From the NCBI GenBank assembly GCA_937936695.1, contig CALHCK010000243.1:1-36464 (forward strand): DNA of 36,464 nucleotides, given 5' to 3'. Position numbers and translations under genes: made by a program. Below the pieces are notes generated by a model, which was not told the DNA's origin, searched no databases, and was given only the letters and a program-made list of their open reading frames with translations. Below, one piece after another: positions 24,077 to 31,038 of the stretch; within the stretch, counting starts at the first letter, position 1; the number at the start of each line of letters is the position of its first letter. The DNA comes from an uncultured Polaribacter sp. Its GTDB lineage: Bacteria > Bacteroidota > Bacteroidia > Flavobacteriales > Flavobacteriaceae.

Positions 24077-24886
24077 TTAATTAGCCTTTAATAAATCGGC
24101 ATAAAAATCTAAATAACTTTCTTTAATATTTTCTGTTTGATGTGCTAAAACAGGAATCTCTTTACCTTCTAAAAAAGAAGCTAATTCATCATCTACAGTT
24201 TCACTACCATGAATAACTGCATCTGAGTTTTCTATAGCACTCTTTAAAATATTTGTATGGTTAGGTTTTACTATAGTTTCTACTTTTTCATCTACAATAC
24301 TATCAAATTTAACTTTGTTTGCAAGTTCAGTATTAAGCGTTCCCTCAAAACCACCATCATATAATGAAACCACAATTTTGCTTTCCGCAAAAAGAGGTTC
24401 TTCTTTATAAAATTCTTTTAGGTATAATGGTAATAAAGAAGCCATCCATCCATGTACATGAATAATATCCGGAGCCCAATTTAATTTTTTTACAGTTTCT
24501 ACAACTCCTTTTGCAAAGAAAATTGCACGCTCATCATTATCTCCAAACATTTCATTATCATCACCAGTAAAAACGGCTTTTCTTTTAAAATATTCTTCGT
24601 TGTCTATAAAATAAACTTGCATTCTTTCTTTAGGTATAGATGCTACTTTTATAATAAGCGGCATATCCATATCATTAACAACAAGGTTCATACCAGAAAG
24701 ACGAATAACTTCATGCAACTGATGTCTTCTTTCATTTATTACACCATATCTTGGCATAAAAATTCTTGTTTGTACTCCTTTAGAATGTGCGTTTTTTGCT
24801 GCATTAAATGCTGTTGACGATAATTCTGTTTCTGGTAAGTAAGGCACTACTTCCGATGAAACAAATAGTATTCTCTTGTCCTTCAT
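24077..24886 (-). CDS. Stand-alone glycogen synthase N-domain protein (GT5-like)
   Basis: This 269-residue protein corresponds to the N-terminal Rossmann half of glycogen/starch synthase: RILFVSSEVVPYL (about 4-16), TRIFMPRYGVINERRHQ, ERMQVYFIDNEEYFKRK, DNDERAIFFAKGVVETVKKLNWAPDIIHVHGWMASLLPLYLK, then FDSIVDE. It lacks the K-T/V-G-G-L motif that binds ADP-glucose after the first strand (here VPYLPETELSSTAFN) and has no C-terminal GT-B domain. Catalysis as a starch synthase is therefore unlikely. It is the first gene of a minus-strand operon with DUF4270 and glmS, divergent from panC. The function is unknown, though annotation pipelines often call it glycogen synthase. Confidence 0.82.
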   Translation of the reverse strand: MKDKRILFVSSEVVPYLPETELSSTAFNAAKNAHSKGVQTRIFMPRYGVINERRHQLHEVIRLSGMNLVVNDMDMPLIIKVASIPKERMQVYFIDNEEYFKRKAVFTGDDNEMFGDNDERAIFFAKGVVETVKKLNWAPDIIHVHGWMASLLPLYLKEFYKEEPLFAESKIVVSLYDGGFEGTLNTELANKVKFDSIVDEKVETIVKPNHTNILKSAIENSDAVIHGSETVDDELASFLEGKEIPVLAHQTENIKESYLDFYADLLKAN

Positions 24887-24912
24887 TAAATCAAACTCTT
24901 TTATAAGATATG

Positions 24913-24920
24913 CAAAAATA
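24913..24920 (-). promoter_or_regulatory. -7 box of the GT5-DUF4270-glmS operon
   Basis: The minus strand reads TATTTTTG, a perfect TAnnTTTG, 26 bases before the ATG at 24886. No clear -33 TTG at the usual distance. Confidence 0.42.
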
Positions 24921-24952
24921 CAAATTATTATGCTAATATCGTGTTAAATTGG

Positions 24953-24960
24953 TAAGTTTG
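24953..24960 (+). promoter_or_regulatory. -7 box of panC
   Basis: TAAGTTTG matches TAnnTTTG and lies 23 bases before the panC ATG, divergent from the box at 24913-24920. Confidence 0.42.
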
Positions 24961-24983
24961 CAGACTTTACTTAATTTTTAAAG

Positions 24984-25826
24984 ATGAAATTTTTCACAAA
25001 AAAACAAGATTTAAAAGCTTACATAAGCTCTAAAAAAGCCAAAAATAAAACAATTGGTTTTGTACCAACTATGGGGGCACTTCATAAAGGGCATTTATCT
25101 TTAATTAAAAAAGCAAAAAAGAAAAATGACATCGTGGTGGTTAGTATTTTTGTTAACCCCACCCAATTTGACAAACAAGAAGACCTAGTTAAATATCCAA
25201 AAACACTAGAAAACGACACTCTTTTACTTGAAAAAGTAGCATGCGATGTACTATTTAACCCTTCAGTAGAAGAAATTTATAACACAAATGTTACTGCCGA
25301 AAATTTTGACTTTGATGGATTAGAACATCAAATGGAAGGAAAATTTAGAGACGGTCATTTTAATGGTGTAGGAACTATAGTAAAAACACTTTTTAAAATT
25401 GTAACTCCCAACAAAGCTTATTTTGGCGAAAAAGACTTTCAGCAGTTACAAATCATCAAAAAAATGGTAAAACAAAACCATTTAAAAGTAAAAATAAAAG
25501 GGTGCCCTATTTTTAGAGAAGATGACGGTTTAGCCATGAGTTCTAGAAATACCCGTTTAACAGAAGCACAAAGAAAAGCTGCTCCGTTTATATACCAAAC
25601 ATTACAAAAAGCAAAACAAAAAAGCAGCACAACAACAATTACCAATATTACAAATTGGGTGCAAAATGAGTTTAAAAATCACCCTTTATTAACATTAGAA
25701 TACTTTACAATTGCAGAAGAAAAAACACTAAAAACTGTAAAAAACAAAGAATCTAATAAAAAATACCGTGCTTTTATTGCAGTATTTGCAGGTAAAATCC
25801 GATTAATTGATAACATTCAATTATAA
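24984..25826 (+). CDS. panC: Pantoate--beta-alanine ligase
   Basis: PanC joins pantoate and beta-alanine with ATP to make pantothenate for coenzyme A. The 280-residue length is normal. Motifs: FVPTMGALHKGHLSLIKKAK with the HxGH nucleotide-binding motif, VVSIFVNPTQFDKQEDLVKYP, FDGLEHQMEGKFRDGHFNGVGTIV, NKAYFGEKDFQQLQIIKKM and DGLAMSSRNTRL. It is followed 34 bases later by panD, which supplies beta-alanine. The pair is a functional unit. The window contains no panB. Confidence 0.98.
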   Translation: MKFFTKKQDLKAYISSKKAKNKTIGFVPTMGALHKGHLSLIKKAKKKNDIVVVSIFVNPTQFDKQEDLVKYPKTLENDTLLLEKVACDVLFNPSVEEIYNTNVTAENFDFDGLEHQMEGKFRDGHFNGVGTIVKTLFKIVTPNKAYFGEKDFQQLQIIKKMVKQNHLKVKIKGCPIFREDDGLAMSSRNTRLTEAQRKAAPFIYQTLQKAKQKSSTTTITNITNWVQNEFKNHPLLTLEYFTIAEEKTLKTVKNKESNKKYRAFIAVFAGKIRLIDNIQL

Positions 25827-25848
25827 TAGCTATTCAACCAAAAAAGAG

Positions 25849-25856
25849 TATTTTTG
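25849..25856 (+). promoter_or_regulatory. -7 box abutting the panD start codon
   Basis: TATTTTTG ends four bases before the ATG at 25861, in the short panC-panD gap. It could give a leaderless panD message in addition to readthrough from panC. Confidence 0.33.
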
Positions 25857-25860
25857 TAAA

Positions 25861-26211
25861 ATGTTAGTACAAGTAGTAAAATCTAAAATCCACCGTGTAA
25901 AAGTTACTGGTGCCGATTTAAATTATATAGGAAGCATTACCATAGACGAAGATTTAATGGACGCTGCCAACATTATAGAAGGAGAACGTGTTCAGATTGT
26001 AAACAACAACAATGGCGAACGTTTAGAAACTTACGCAATTCCAGGACCACGTGGTAGCGGAGAAATAACATTAAACGGTGCAGCTGCAAGAAGAGTTGCC
26101 GTAGGCGATGTTTTAATTTTAATTGTTTATGGTTTTATGGACTTTGAAGAGGCTAAAAACTTTAAACCATCATTAGTTTTTCCAAACGAAAAAGACAACA
26201 CACTTACTTAG
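25861..26211 (+). CDS. panD: Aspartate 1-decarboxylase precursor
   Basis: PanD decarboxylates aspartate to beta-alanine. It is a pyruvoyl enzyme made by self-cleavage between Gly24 and Ser25, seen here as DLNYIGSITIDEDL. The 116 residues, HRVKVTGADLNY, RVQIVNNNNGERLETYAIPG, GSGEITLNGAAARRV and the C-terminal YGFMDFEEAKNFKPSLVF are all typical. ATG 25861 is chosen over in-frame codons extending back to 25807 because the family begins MLVQVVKSKIH. The flippase-like gene begins two bases after its stop. Confidence 0.98.
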   Translation: MLVQVVKSKIHRVKVTGADLNYIGSITIDEDLMDAANIIEGERVQIVNNNNGERLETYAIPGPRGSGEITLNGAAARRVAVGDVLILIVYGFMDFEEAKNFKPSLVFPNEKDNTLT

Positions 26212-26213
26212 TT

Positions 26214-27158
26214 TTGAATATCAAAAAAGTTTTAAAAATACTATTACCTCTCATTTTGGGAGGTTTTTTAGTTTGGTACTCTATTTCAAAAATATCTATA
26301 GACGTACTTGTTGGTTATTTTAAAGAAGCAAAATATAGTTGGATTGTCTTAGGTCTTTTCTTCGGTATCTTAAGTCATTTATCTAGAGCCTACAGATGGA
26401 AGTTTATGCTAGAACCACTAGGTTTTAAACCTAAATTTACCAATAGCGTTTTAGCAGTTTTAGTAGGCTATTTAGTAAACTTGGCACTACCCAGAGCTGG
26501 AGAAATTTCTAGAGCAACCGTAATGGCAAATTACGAAAAAATACCTTTCGAAAAAGGATTTGGAACCATTGTAGCAGAACGAATTGCAGACCTAATAATG
26601 ATGCTTTCCATTATTGCAATAACACTCTTTGTACAATACGATTTTATATACGAATTACTCACAAAAAATTTCAACCCCGTAAAAATAGGCATAGCTTTAG
26701 CCATATTAATTGTCGGTTTTTTCATTTTTTCATCCTTTGTTAAAAAAGCAAAATCTGGTTTTCTTTTAAAAATAAAAACTTTTATTACAGGCTTAATAGA
26801 AGGCGTAACAAGTATTTTTAAAATGAAAAGTAAGTGGGCATTTATTTTTCATACCGTATTTATTTGGCTTATGTATGTAGCCATGTTTTGGGCAACCATA
26901 CCCGCCATAGAAAACCTAAACGTGCCTTTTGGCGGAGTTTTAATTGGCTTTATTGCAGGTGGTTTTTCTATAGCCGCAACAAACGGAGGCATCGGCTTGT
27001 ACCCAATAGCCGTTGCAGGCGCACTAGCTCTATTTAACATACCAACAGAACCCGCAACCGCTTTTGGTTGGATCATGTGGACAGCACAAACAGCAATGAT
27101 TATTATTTTTGGAGGTTTAGCATTTTTACTGCTTCCAATATTAAACAAAAACAAATAA
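26214..27158 (+). CDS. Flippase-like / lysylphosphatidylglycerol synthase TM-domain protein
   Basis: This 314-residue inner-membrane protein has about seven to eight helices and belongs to the LPG synthase transmembrane (UPF0104) family: LSRAYRWKFMLEPLG, GYLVNLALPRAGEISRATVMANYEKIPFEKGFGTIVAERIADL and ATNGGIGLYPIAVAGALALFNI. It lacks the soluble aminoacyl-transferase domain of MprF and may move lipids, but no substrate is known. The start is TTG 26214, two bases after panD's stop, since the next Met would remove the first helix. The panC-panD-flippase order is, as I recall, common in flavobacteria, with no evident metabolic link. Confidence 0.87.
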   Translation: MNIKKVLKILLPLILGGFLVWYSISKISIDVLVGYFKEAKYSWIVLGLFFGILSHLSRAYRWKFMLEPLGFKPKFTNSVLAVLVGYLVNLALPRAGEISRATVMANYEKIPFEKGFGTIVAERIADLIMMLSIIAITLFVQYDFIYELLTKNFNPVKIGIALAILIVGFFIFSSFVKKAKSGFLLKIKTFITGLIEGVTSIFKMKSKWAFIFHTVFIWLMYVAMFWATIPAIENLNVPFGGVLIGFIAGGFSIAATNGGIGLYPIAVAGALALFNIPTEPATAFGWIMWTAQTAMIIIFGGLAFLLLPILNKNK

Positions 27159-27161
27159 AAC

Positions 27162-27265
27162 AAGGGCGTTCCCTAAAGGTCGCGCTTTCATTACTCGCTT
27201 TTTTGTACCGTTTTTACAACGGTACAAAAAGAGCTCAAACACACCATTCAATCGCTAACGCAACC
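27162..27265. repeat. Structured element resembling a dispersed Bacteroidota repeat
   Basis: This roughly 100-base stretch starts GGGCGTTCCCTAAAGGTCG and ends CAATCGCTAACGC. It has a central 13-base stem, TTTTTGTACCGTT (27200-27212) with its complement (27218-27230), and complementary ends GCGTT (27166-27170) and AACGC (27257-27261). The pattern recalls a repeat I have seen in flavobacterial intergenic regions, where GGGCGTT, CTAAAGG, TACCAAAAAG and CGCTAACGC-like blocks recur. The higher G+C than the surroundings also sets it apart. The copy number cannot be checked from one window. Confidence 0.55.
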
Positions 27266-27332
27266 ACTTGCCAACTTCAATAAAAAACAAACTACAAATT
27301 ACTTTTTAAACAACAATATCAACATTAGTTTG

Positions 27333-27340
27333 TAACTTTG
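27333..27340 (+). promoter_or_regulatory. -7 box of radA
   Basis: TAACTTTG matches TAnnTTTG and is followed by the radA ATG 29 bases later. No -33 TTG at the usual spacing. Confidence 0.4.
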
Positions 27341-27369
27341 TTATTCTAAAATCGTTCGATATATTTTAA

Positions 27370-28731
27370 ATGGCAAAAACCAAAACAACTTTTTTCTGTC
27401 AAAATTGTGGCACCCAACACGCAAAATGGGTAGGCCAATGTGGTGCCTGTAAAGAATGGAACACCATTGTAGAAGAAATTATTCAGAAAGAAGAAAAACG
27501 AGTTTGGAAACAATCAACAACAGCAAAACAAACCGTAAACAAACCATTAAAAATAGCCGAAATACAACTAAACCCAGAAGAAAGAGTTGTAACTAACAAC
27601 AACGAATTAGACACTGTTTTAGGAGGCGGATTGGTAAAAGGTTCTGTAACACTTTTAGGAGGAGAACCCGGTATCGGAAAATCTACCCTATTATTGCAAG
27701 TTGCCCTAAATATCAATCAAAAGGTATTATACGTTTCAGGAGAAGAAAGTCAATCTCAAATTAAAATGAGAGCAGAACGATTAAATGCTAATAACTCTAA
27801 TTGTTTAATCTTAACAGAAACCAGTACACAACAAATTTTTAAAAATATAGAAACAATAGCTCCAGAAGTATTAGTTATAGATTCTATACAAACCCTACAT
27901 ACAAACAATATAGAAGCCTCTCCAGGAACAATTTCTCAAATTAGAGAAACCTCTGCAGAACTTATAAAGTTTGCCAAAGAAACCGCAACTCCTGTACTAT
28001 TAATAGGACACATTAATAAAGAAGGAAACATTGCAGGTCCTAAAATTTTAGAGCACATGGTAGATGTTGTACTACAATTTGAAGGAGACAGAAACCACAC
28101 TTACCGAATTTTAAGAAGTCAAAAAAACAGATTTGGATCAACCTCAGAATTGGGTATTTACGAAATGCTATCAAACGGATTAAGAGAAATCTCTAATCCA
28201 TCAGAAATACTCATCTCTAAAAAAGACGCAGATTTAAGCGGAACCGCAATTGCATCTACATTAGAAGGTATAAGACCTTTAATGATAGAAATTCAAGCAC
28301 TAGTATCTACTGCTGTATACGGTACACCACAAAGATCTACAACAGGCTATAATTTAAAACGCTTAAATATGATATTGGCTGTTTTAGAAAAAAGAGCCGG
28401 TTTTAAACTAGGTGCAAAAGATGTATTTTTAAACATAACAGGAGGTATTAACGTAGATGATCCTGCAATAGATTTAGCCGTTGTAGCAGCAATACTATCT
28501 TCTAATCAAGATGTTGCCATTAACCCAAACGTGTGCTTTGGTGCCGAGGTTGGTTTAGCAGGAGAAATAAGACCTGTATCTAAAATAGACCAACGTATTT
28601 TAGAAGCAGAAAAACTAGGCTACAAAACATTTGTCGCCTCTAAATACAACAAAATATCCTCTAAAAATCATACTATAAAATTAATACTAGTTGGTAAAAT
28701 AGAAGAAGCATTTGCCACCTTATTTGCTTAA
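27370..28731 (+). CDS. radA: DNA repair protein RadA
   Basis: RadA (Sms) is a RecA-like helicase that drives branch migration in recombination. The 453 residues show, in order, a zinc finger (Cys10, 13, 24 and 27: FCQNCGTQHAKWVGQCGACKEW), a RecA-type ATPase with Walker A GGEPGIGKSTLLLQ (about 97-110) and Walker B VLVIDSIQTLH, the RadA-specific KNRFGSTSELG, and a C-terminal Lon-protease-like domain (DVFLNITGGINVDDPAIDLAVVAAILSS, then FGAEVGLAGEIRPV). Length agrees with the family (about 450-460). It is monocistronic, with a terminator after it. Confidence 0.98.
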   Translation: MAKTKTTFFCQNCGTQHAKWVGQCGACKEWNTIVEEIIQKEEKRVWKQSTTAKQTVNKPLKIAEIQLNPEERVVTNNNELDTVLGGGLVKGSVTLLGGEPGIGKSTLLLQVALNINQKVLYVSGEESQSQIKMRAERLNANNSNCLILTETSTQQIFKNIETIAPEVLVIDSIQTLHTNNIEASPGTISQIRETSAELIKFAKETATPVLLIGHINKEGNIAGPKILEHMVDVVLQFEGDRNHTYRILRSQKNRFGSTSELGIYEMLSNGLREISNPSEILISKKDADLSGTAIASTLEGIRPLMIEIQALVSTAVYGTPQRSTTGYNLKRLNMILAVLEKRAGFKLGAKDVFLNITGGINVDDPAIDLAVVAAILSSNQDVAINPNVCFGAEVGLAGEIRPVSKIDQRILEAEKLGYKTFVASKYNKISSKNHTIKLILVGKIEEAFATLFA

Positions 28732-28763
28732 AAATTAAAAACACAAACACTAATGTTTTTAAT

Positions 28764-28797
28764 TAAAAAAGACCAAGCATTTATTTGCTTGGTCTTT
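28764..28797. terminator. Bidirectional terminator between radA and hemD
   Basis: A 12-base stem (AAAGACCAAGCA at 28768-28779, complement at 28786-28797) with a six-base loop sits between convergent radA and hemD. Confidence 0.82.
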
Positions 28798-28821
28798 GTA
28801 TATAATTAAGATTCTATAAAA

Positions 28822-29568
28822 TTATTTTTTATTAACCTCTTTAATATATTTTTCTAAAGCCATTGTCATAGAAGGTGTTTCTGGTGCAGGAGCTTTTATA
28901 TTACAATTAAAACCAGCATCTGTAACCGCTTTAACTGTAGAATTACCAAATGCAGCAATTCTAGTATTATTTTGTTTAAAGTTAGGAAAGTTTTTTAGTA
29001 AAGATTCTATTCCTGAAGGACTAAAGAACACCAATACATCATAAAAAACATTTTCTAAGTCAGACAAATCACTAACTACTGTTCTGTATAAATCTAAACG
29101 TTTCCAAGTAACTCCAATTTTATCTAACTCTTCAGGAATTAAAGGTTTTAACTTATCTGAACTTGGTAATAAAAACTTTTCTGTTTTGTATTTCTTAATC
29201 AATTTTATTAAGTCAGGAAAAGTTCTGTTACCTACATAAATTTTACGCTTTCTATACACTACATATTTTTGTAAGTAATAAGCTACAGCTTCTGACTGAC
29301 AGAAATACTTCATATCATCAGGAACTTTAAAACGCATTTCTTCAGCAATTTTAAAGAAGTAATCTACCGCATTTCTACTAGTTAAAATAATTGCAGAAAA
29401 ATCTTTTAAATCTACTTTCTGAGCTCTTACCTCTTTTACAGGTATTCCTTCTACATGAATAAAAGATCTAAAATCAATTTTAACTTTTTGTTTATCAGAC
29501 AAATCAAAATAAGGAGATGTTTCTGTCTTTGGTGCAGGTTGCGATACTAATATCGTTTTCACTTTCAT
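28822..29568 (-). CDS. hemD: Uroporphyrinogen-III synthase
   Basis: HemD closes and flips ring D of hydroxymethylbilane to make uroporphyrinogen III in haem and sirohaem synthesis. The 248-residue bilobal protein is poorly conserved, as usual, but shows the family pattern: KTILVSQPAP, AIILTSRNAVDYFFKIAEE, EKFLLPSSDKLKPLIPEEL, WKRLDLYRTV and DVLVFFSPSGIESLLKNFPNF with ARIAAFGNSTVKAVTDAGFN-like spacing. It follows DUF4271 with an 18-base gap on the same strand. Other haem genes are not in the window, although ctaB is. Confidence 0.93.
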   Translation of the reverse strand: MKVKTILVSQPAPKTETSPYFDLSDKQKVKIDFRSFIHVEGIPVKEVRAQKVDLKDFSAIILTSRNAVDYFFKIAEEMRFKVPDDMKYFCQSEAVAYYLQKYVVYRKRKIYVGNRTFPDLIKLIKKYKTEKFLLPSSDKLKPLIPEELDKIGVTWKRLDLYRTVVSDLSDLENVFYDVLVFFSPSGIESLLKNFPNFKQNNTRIAAFGNSTVKAVTDAGFNCNIKAPAPETPSMTMALEKYIKEVNKK

Positions 29569-29586
29569 ACGCTTTCTATTTTTAAT

Positions 29587-30228
29587 TTAAAACATCAATT
29601 TAAATAATATAAATAGGGGGGCTATTTCAAACGCGCAAAGGTATAAAAAAAAGTAAAACAATTTATTAAAAACTAGTTTTTTATTGTTTCTAACATGTAA
29701 AACAAATCTAATAACAAACAATAACACAGCTAAGTATAATAAAAAAACCGTATTTAAAATTGAATACTCTGTAAGAATAACTCCTACATACAGTAAAAAA
29801 CATACAGAATACAAATAGCTAGATTTTGCTACTAAAAAAAACTTTATTTCTTTTTTAATTAAAAAAAGTACAGACAACAAATACTCTAACAATCTTTTTA
29901 AAACAAAGTAACTGAGAATAATTAAAAAAAAGAAAAGAAAACGATATCCTCCTTCATCTAAATCTAACGTTAACAGAAAAGATAATTTGTAAATTACACA
30001 TGTTAAAACAGTAACACTAAATAAAAAAACAACTGTTTTAAAAGGAGTTACAATGGTTATTGCATCTTCATTTTCTTCTTCTAAAACACCTCTTAAAAAT
30101 AAAGCAAGCGCACTTGTTTTTAACTTTTTTGCATTCATCATTTTTAAAAAAAACACACTTAATAATAAGCATACCAATAAAATGGTAAACCAATAATTAT
30201 TAATAGCTATTTTTTCTAACGCTTGCAC
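29587..30228 (-). CDS. DUF4271 membrane protein
   Basis: This 213-residue integral membrane protein has about six helices and belongs to the Bacteroidota-specific DUF4271 family, which is normally found immediately upstream of hemD. Its start codon is GTG (30228), giving MQALEKIAINNYWFTILLV, the beginning of the first helix. It is very rich in Leu, Phe and Tyr, with Lys-rich loops, and has no obvious catalytic motif. Function unknown; hemD adjacency suggests a link to haem or membrane redox but does not prove it. Confidence 0.85.
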   Translation of the reverse strand: MQALEKIAINNYWFTILLVCLLLSVFFLKMMNAKKLKTSALALFLRGVLEEENEDAITIVTPFKTVVFLFSVTVLTCVIYKLSFLLTLDLDEGGYRFLFFFLIILSYFVLKRLLEYLLSVLFLIKKEIKFFLVAKSSYLYSVCFLLYVGVILTEYSILNTVFLLYLAVLLFVIRFVLHVRNNKKLVFNKLFYFFLYLCAFEIAPLFILFKLMF

Positions 30229-30250
30229 TTATACTTGTTTTAGATTAACA

Positions 30251-30258
30251 CAAAATTA
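30251..30258 (-). promoter_or_regulatory. -7 box of DUF4271-hemD
   Basis: The minus strand reads TAATTTTG, a perfect TAnnTTTG, 22 bases before the GTG start. Confidence 0.4.
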
Positions 30259-30272
30259 GTAATTAATTAGTG

Positions 30273-30280
30273 TATATTTG
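30273..30280 (+). promoter_or_regulatory. -7 box of the DPM1-pyrC-DUF4296 operon
   Basis: TATATTTG lies 27 bases before ATG 30308, divergent from the box at 30251-30258. Its final TTG is in frame with the downstream gene, but it is a promoter element, not a start codon. Confidence 0.45.
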
Positions 30281-30307
30281 TGTTTCTTACTACATGAAAT
30301 TTTATTT

Positions 30308-31030
30308 ATGTCAGACACGTTAGTCATTATTCCTACTTATAACGAAAAAGAAAACATAGAAGCTATTATTAAAGCTGTTTTTAATGAAGACAAAGTATTT
30401 CATGTTTTAGTAGTAGATGACAACTCTCCTGACGGTACAGCTACTATTGTAAAAAATTTAATGACTGTATTTCCTGAAAAACTTTTTTTAGAAAAAAGAC
30501 AAGGCAAAAATGGCTTAGGCACCGCATATATACATGGTTTTAAATGGGCATTAAAAAAACAATATAACTATGTAATAGAAATGGATGCTGATTTTTCTCA
30601 CAATCCAAAAGATTTGGTTCGTTTATACAATGCATGCGCTAAAGAGGGTGCAGATGTTTCTGTAGGTTCTAGATACGTAAACAATCAGGTAAATGTAGTT
30701 AACTGGGATATAAAAAGATTATTACTATCTTATTTTGCATCTAAATATGTTCGCTTAATAACTAGAATACCTCTTTTTGATACTACTGCGGGTTTCGTTT
30801 GTTGGAATAGTAAAGTTTTAAAAACAATAAAATTAGATAAAATTAGATTTATTGGTTACGCGTTTCAAATAGAAATGAAATTTAAAGCGTGGAAACATCA
30901 ATTTAAAATAAAAGAAGTGTCTGTAATTTTTACAGATAGAAGTTTAGGCGCTTCTAAAATGAGTGGCAACATAATATCTGAAGCACTTTTAGGTGTAATA
31001 AAAATGAAATTAAAAGGATTACCAAAATAA
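30308..31030 (+). CDS. Polyprenyl-phosphate mannosyltransferase (DPM1-like, GT2)
   Basis: This 240-residue GT2 enzyme transfers a sugar, usually mannose from GDP-mannose, to polyprenyl phosphate at the inner membrane. Motifs: VIIPTYNEKENI at the N terminus, VVDDNSPDGTATIV, the DxD-containing VIEMDADFSHNPKDL, and SVGSRYV with the acceptor-loop pattern that follows. The mannosyl-phosphate synthase marker FTDRSLGASKMSGNI near the C terminus is present. There is no C-terminal membrane anchor, as in bacterial single-domain DPM1 forms. The start is ATG 30308 because the in-frame TTG at 30278 is part of a promoter box. It leads an operon with dihydroorotase (8-base gap). Confidence 0.9.
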   Translation: MSDTLVIIPTYNEKENIEAIIKAVFNEDKVFHVLVVDDNSPDGTATIVKNLMTVFPEKLFLEKRQGKNGLGTAYIHGFKWALKKQYNYVIEMDADFSHNPKDLVRLYNACAKEGADVSVGSRYVNNQVNVVNWDIKRLLLSYFASKYVRLITRIPLFDTTAGFVCWNSKVLKTIKLDKIRFIGYAFQIEMKFKAWKHQFKIKEVSVIFTDRSLGASKMSGNIISEALLGVIKMKLKGLPK

Positions 31031-31038
31031 ACAAATAG

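Noticed and set aside
27068..27283. 71-codon plus-strand frame running from the flippase gene through the structured element
   Set aside because: It overlaps the real gene out of frame and has no family pattern; the element it crosses explains the unusual composition.
30278..30307. TTG 30278 as the start of the mannosyltransferase
   Set aside because: The TTG lies in a TATATTTG promoter box, and ATG 30308 gives the standard GT2 N terminus.
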